From Heliopora coerulea (lineage: Eukaryota > Cnidaria > Anthozoa > Scleralcyonacea > Helioporidae), in assembly GCA_030142905.1 (NCBI GenBank), contig JASJOG010000634.1, forward strand, positions 16,981 to 80,980: 64,000 bases of DNA, read 5' to 3'. The translations under genes and the position numbers were made by a program. Under the pieces are notes generated by a model. That model was not told the origin of the DNA, did not search any database, and saw only the letters and a program-made list of their open reading frames with translations. Positions 63,055 to 64,000 of the stretch are shown here, piece after piece; position 1 is the first letter of the stretch, and every line of letters begins with the position of its first letter.

Positions 63055-63325
63055 AAAACCGAGCAGGAGTGCAAATCAGGATTTAGATCAGGAGGTGATA
63101 CTGAGTGTTTTAGATCCAATAAAGCACGTACTGCGTGTTTTTTAAATGTCTTCTAAAATGAACCTCCTAATACGCTAATTTGTGAAGGAAGTTTGGATAT
63201 TTATGTTTTCCAAGCCGAAAAAATTAACTTCTTTTTCAAATATAAAGTCACATGTATCTTTCTCACATATAAAGGCCCTACACGGTTATGATTTTCTTTT
63301 CGATTTCCCTCATTAATTATTAATA
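63055..63325 (+). repeat. Dispersed repeat, family B
   Basis: AACCGAGCAGGAGTGCAAAT, GAGTGTTTTAGATCCAATAA and CCTCCTAATACGCTAATTTG, ending ACACGGTTATGATTTTC. Inverted relative to the copy at 59080, so the two bracket the Penelope-like fragment and kinase exons. Confidence 0.78.
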
Positions 63326-63355
63326 TATATATCAATTATTAATATATATATATGG

Positions 63356-63560
63356 TTGTATGTCTATGTCTATGAATATGTCCACATCCATGTCTATTTC
63401 CATGTCTACGTCCATGTCCATGTCCATGTCCATGTCCTTGTCCATGTTTTTGTCTATGATTATGTGTATGTGTATGTCTATGTATATGTGTATGTCTATG
63501 TCTATGTATATGTCTATGTGTATGTATATGTTTACACGGATATGTATGTGCATGCTAAAG
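63356..63560. repeat. TGTCTA/TGTCCA hexamer minisatellite
   Basis: About 30 hexamers of the form TG[TC][CA][TC]A. Several frames stay open through it in different registers on both strands (63332-63676), as expected of a hexamer array, and they are not genes. Confidence 0.93.
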
Positions 63561-63576
63561 TATATATGAGCATATT

Positions 63577-63610
<34 letters not shown>

Positions 63611-63838
63611 CTTAAAACTTTTAGTTGTTACTCAGAGTTTCAAGCTTATTTATTTCCTATCTGCTCTATCTTATAAGATATTGAGCACTCCACATAAAGT
63701 CAATAGAGAAACTCTCTTGCTGTATTGTATTATATATATGTAAATATTTGCATATATATATATACTTTTATGTACATAAGTATGTAATTATATGGCATTA
63801 TTTGACAAATAACTACTTATTGGTGACGTTGCACTTAC

Positions 63839-63936
63839 TGGTAACTTCTCGTTATTGTTGATAGACTAGCCTTTGTAAACAGTGGTATAACTTTCATTAC
63901 CAATTTCACCATTCTTGCAGCAGTAATATATTGGAC
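63839..63936 (-). pseudogene. PIM-like kinase, glycine-loop exon with a stop
   Basis: After TTCTCTTTTTCTAG the minus strand reads PIYYCCKNGEIGNESYTTVY then KG, TAG (63876-63874 region), SINNNEKLP and a GTAAGT donor (63838-63833). IGNESYTTVYKG stands where kinases have the glycine loop GxGxxGxVYK, but two of the glycines are replaced by Glu and Thr. The exon begins with two bases of a split codon, so at least one more exon lies upstream beyond the window. Confidence 0.65.
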
Positions 63937-64000
63937 CTAGAAAAAGAGAAATAAAAAAAAACCTCTTAAAGATATCCGATCTAGCAGAGCATGATTACCA

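Noticed and set aside
63332..63676. Three long open frames on both strands over a repetitive stretch
   Set aside because: They follow from a hexamer minisatellite, which keeps frames open without stops; the products are only repeats of Met/Tyr/Val/Asp.

Overview
The window looks like a metazoan nuclear genome, most likely a cnidarian and probably an anthozoan (coral or sea anemone). This is inferred from AT-rich intron-containing DNA, small metazoan-type exons with GT/AG junctions, tRNA-derived SINEs, and a mixture of gypsy, DIRS, Penelope, Tc1, pogo, hAT and Harbinger elements. There are no bacterial operons, Shine-Dalgarno sites or CRISPR arrays. Species cannot be fixed without a database search.

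Layout. 1-5532: 3' part of a Ty3/gypsy element whose gag is cut by the window edge. It has an apparently intact -1 frameshift site, an unusual MYND finger, protease, RT, RNase H, integrase and a 307-bp 3' LTR, with pol broken by four frameshifts. It is inserted in a decayed gene (5535-7345) that ends in a RING-like finger. 8388-10361: a short-LTR, Copia-like remnant split by a complete Tc1 element (8561-9973). 10415-12391: a broken BED/hAT transposase. 13048-14208: an intact single-exon type II membrane protein resembling a glycosyltransferase. 16509-19471: an ankyrin-repeat first exon and a second gene, head to head across about 220 bp. 20.1-21.6 kb: a Ulp1/C48 peptidase remnant amid many copies of one 16-bp motif. 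24.4-27.2 kb: a large inverted repeat. 29477-32862: a ZBED-type hAT element.

34.4-43.2 kb is the most interesting region. It holds four pogo-type elements with different terminal inverted repeats, plus a 581-bp Harbinger derivative carrying a two-exon MADF gene. Two of the pogo-type elements (34369-36955 and 40736-43147) carry a homologous small HIRAN-like protein. In the first it is transcribed divergently from a POGK-like transposase. In the second it is present twice because of a tandem 1080-bp duplication, and lies opposite a cysteine-rich ORF. This suggests a recurrent passenger or accessory gene of cnidarian pogo-type transposons, and is the best candidate here for an undescribed system.

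43.2-54.1 kb: small exons of a plus-strand coiled-coil gene whose introns hold SINEs, foldback elements, a 15-bp minisatellite and a 962-bp TTAA-flanked element with an intact 147-aa ORF. 55.3-57.3 kb: a DIRS-type retroelement remnant. 59.5-60.2 kb: the GIY-YIG end of a Penelope-like element between inverted repeats. 61.4-63.9 kb: three minus-strand exons of a PIM-like kinase with two in-frame stops. The rest is AT-rich DNA with SINEs, palindromic MITEs and microsatellites.

All family names come from motifs read by eye; no search was run. The many single-base frameshifts may be true decay or assembly indels, and the sequence alone cannot tell which.
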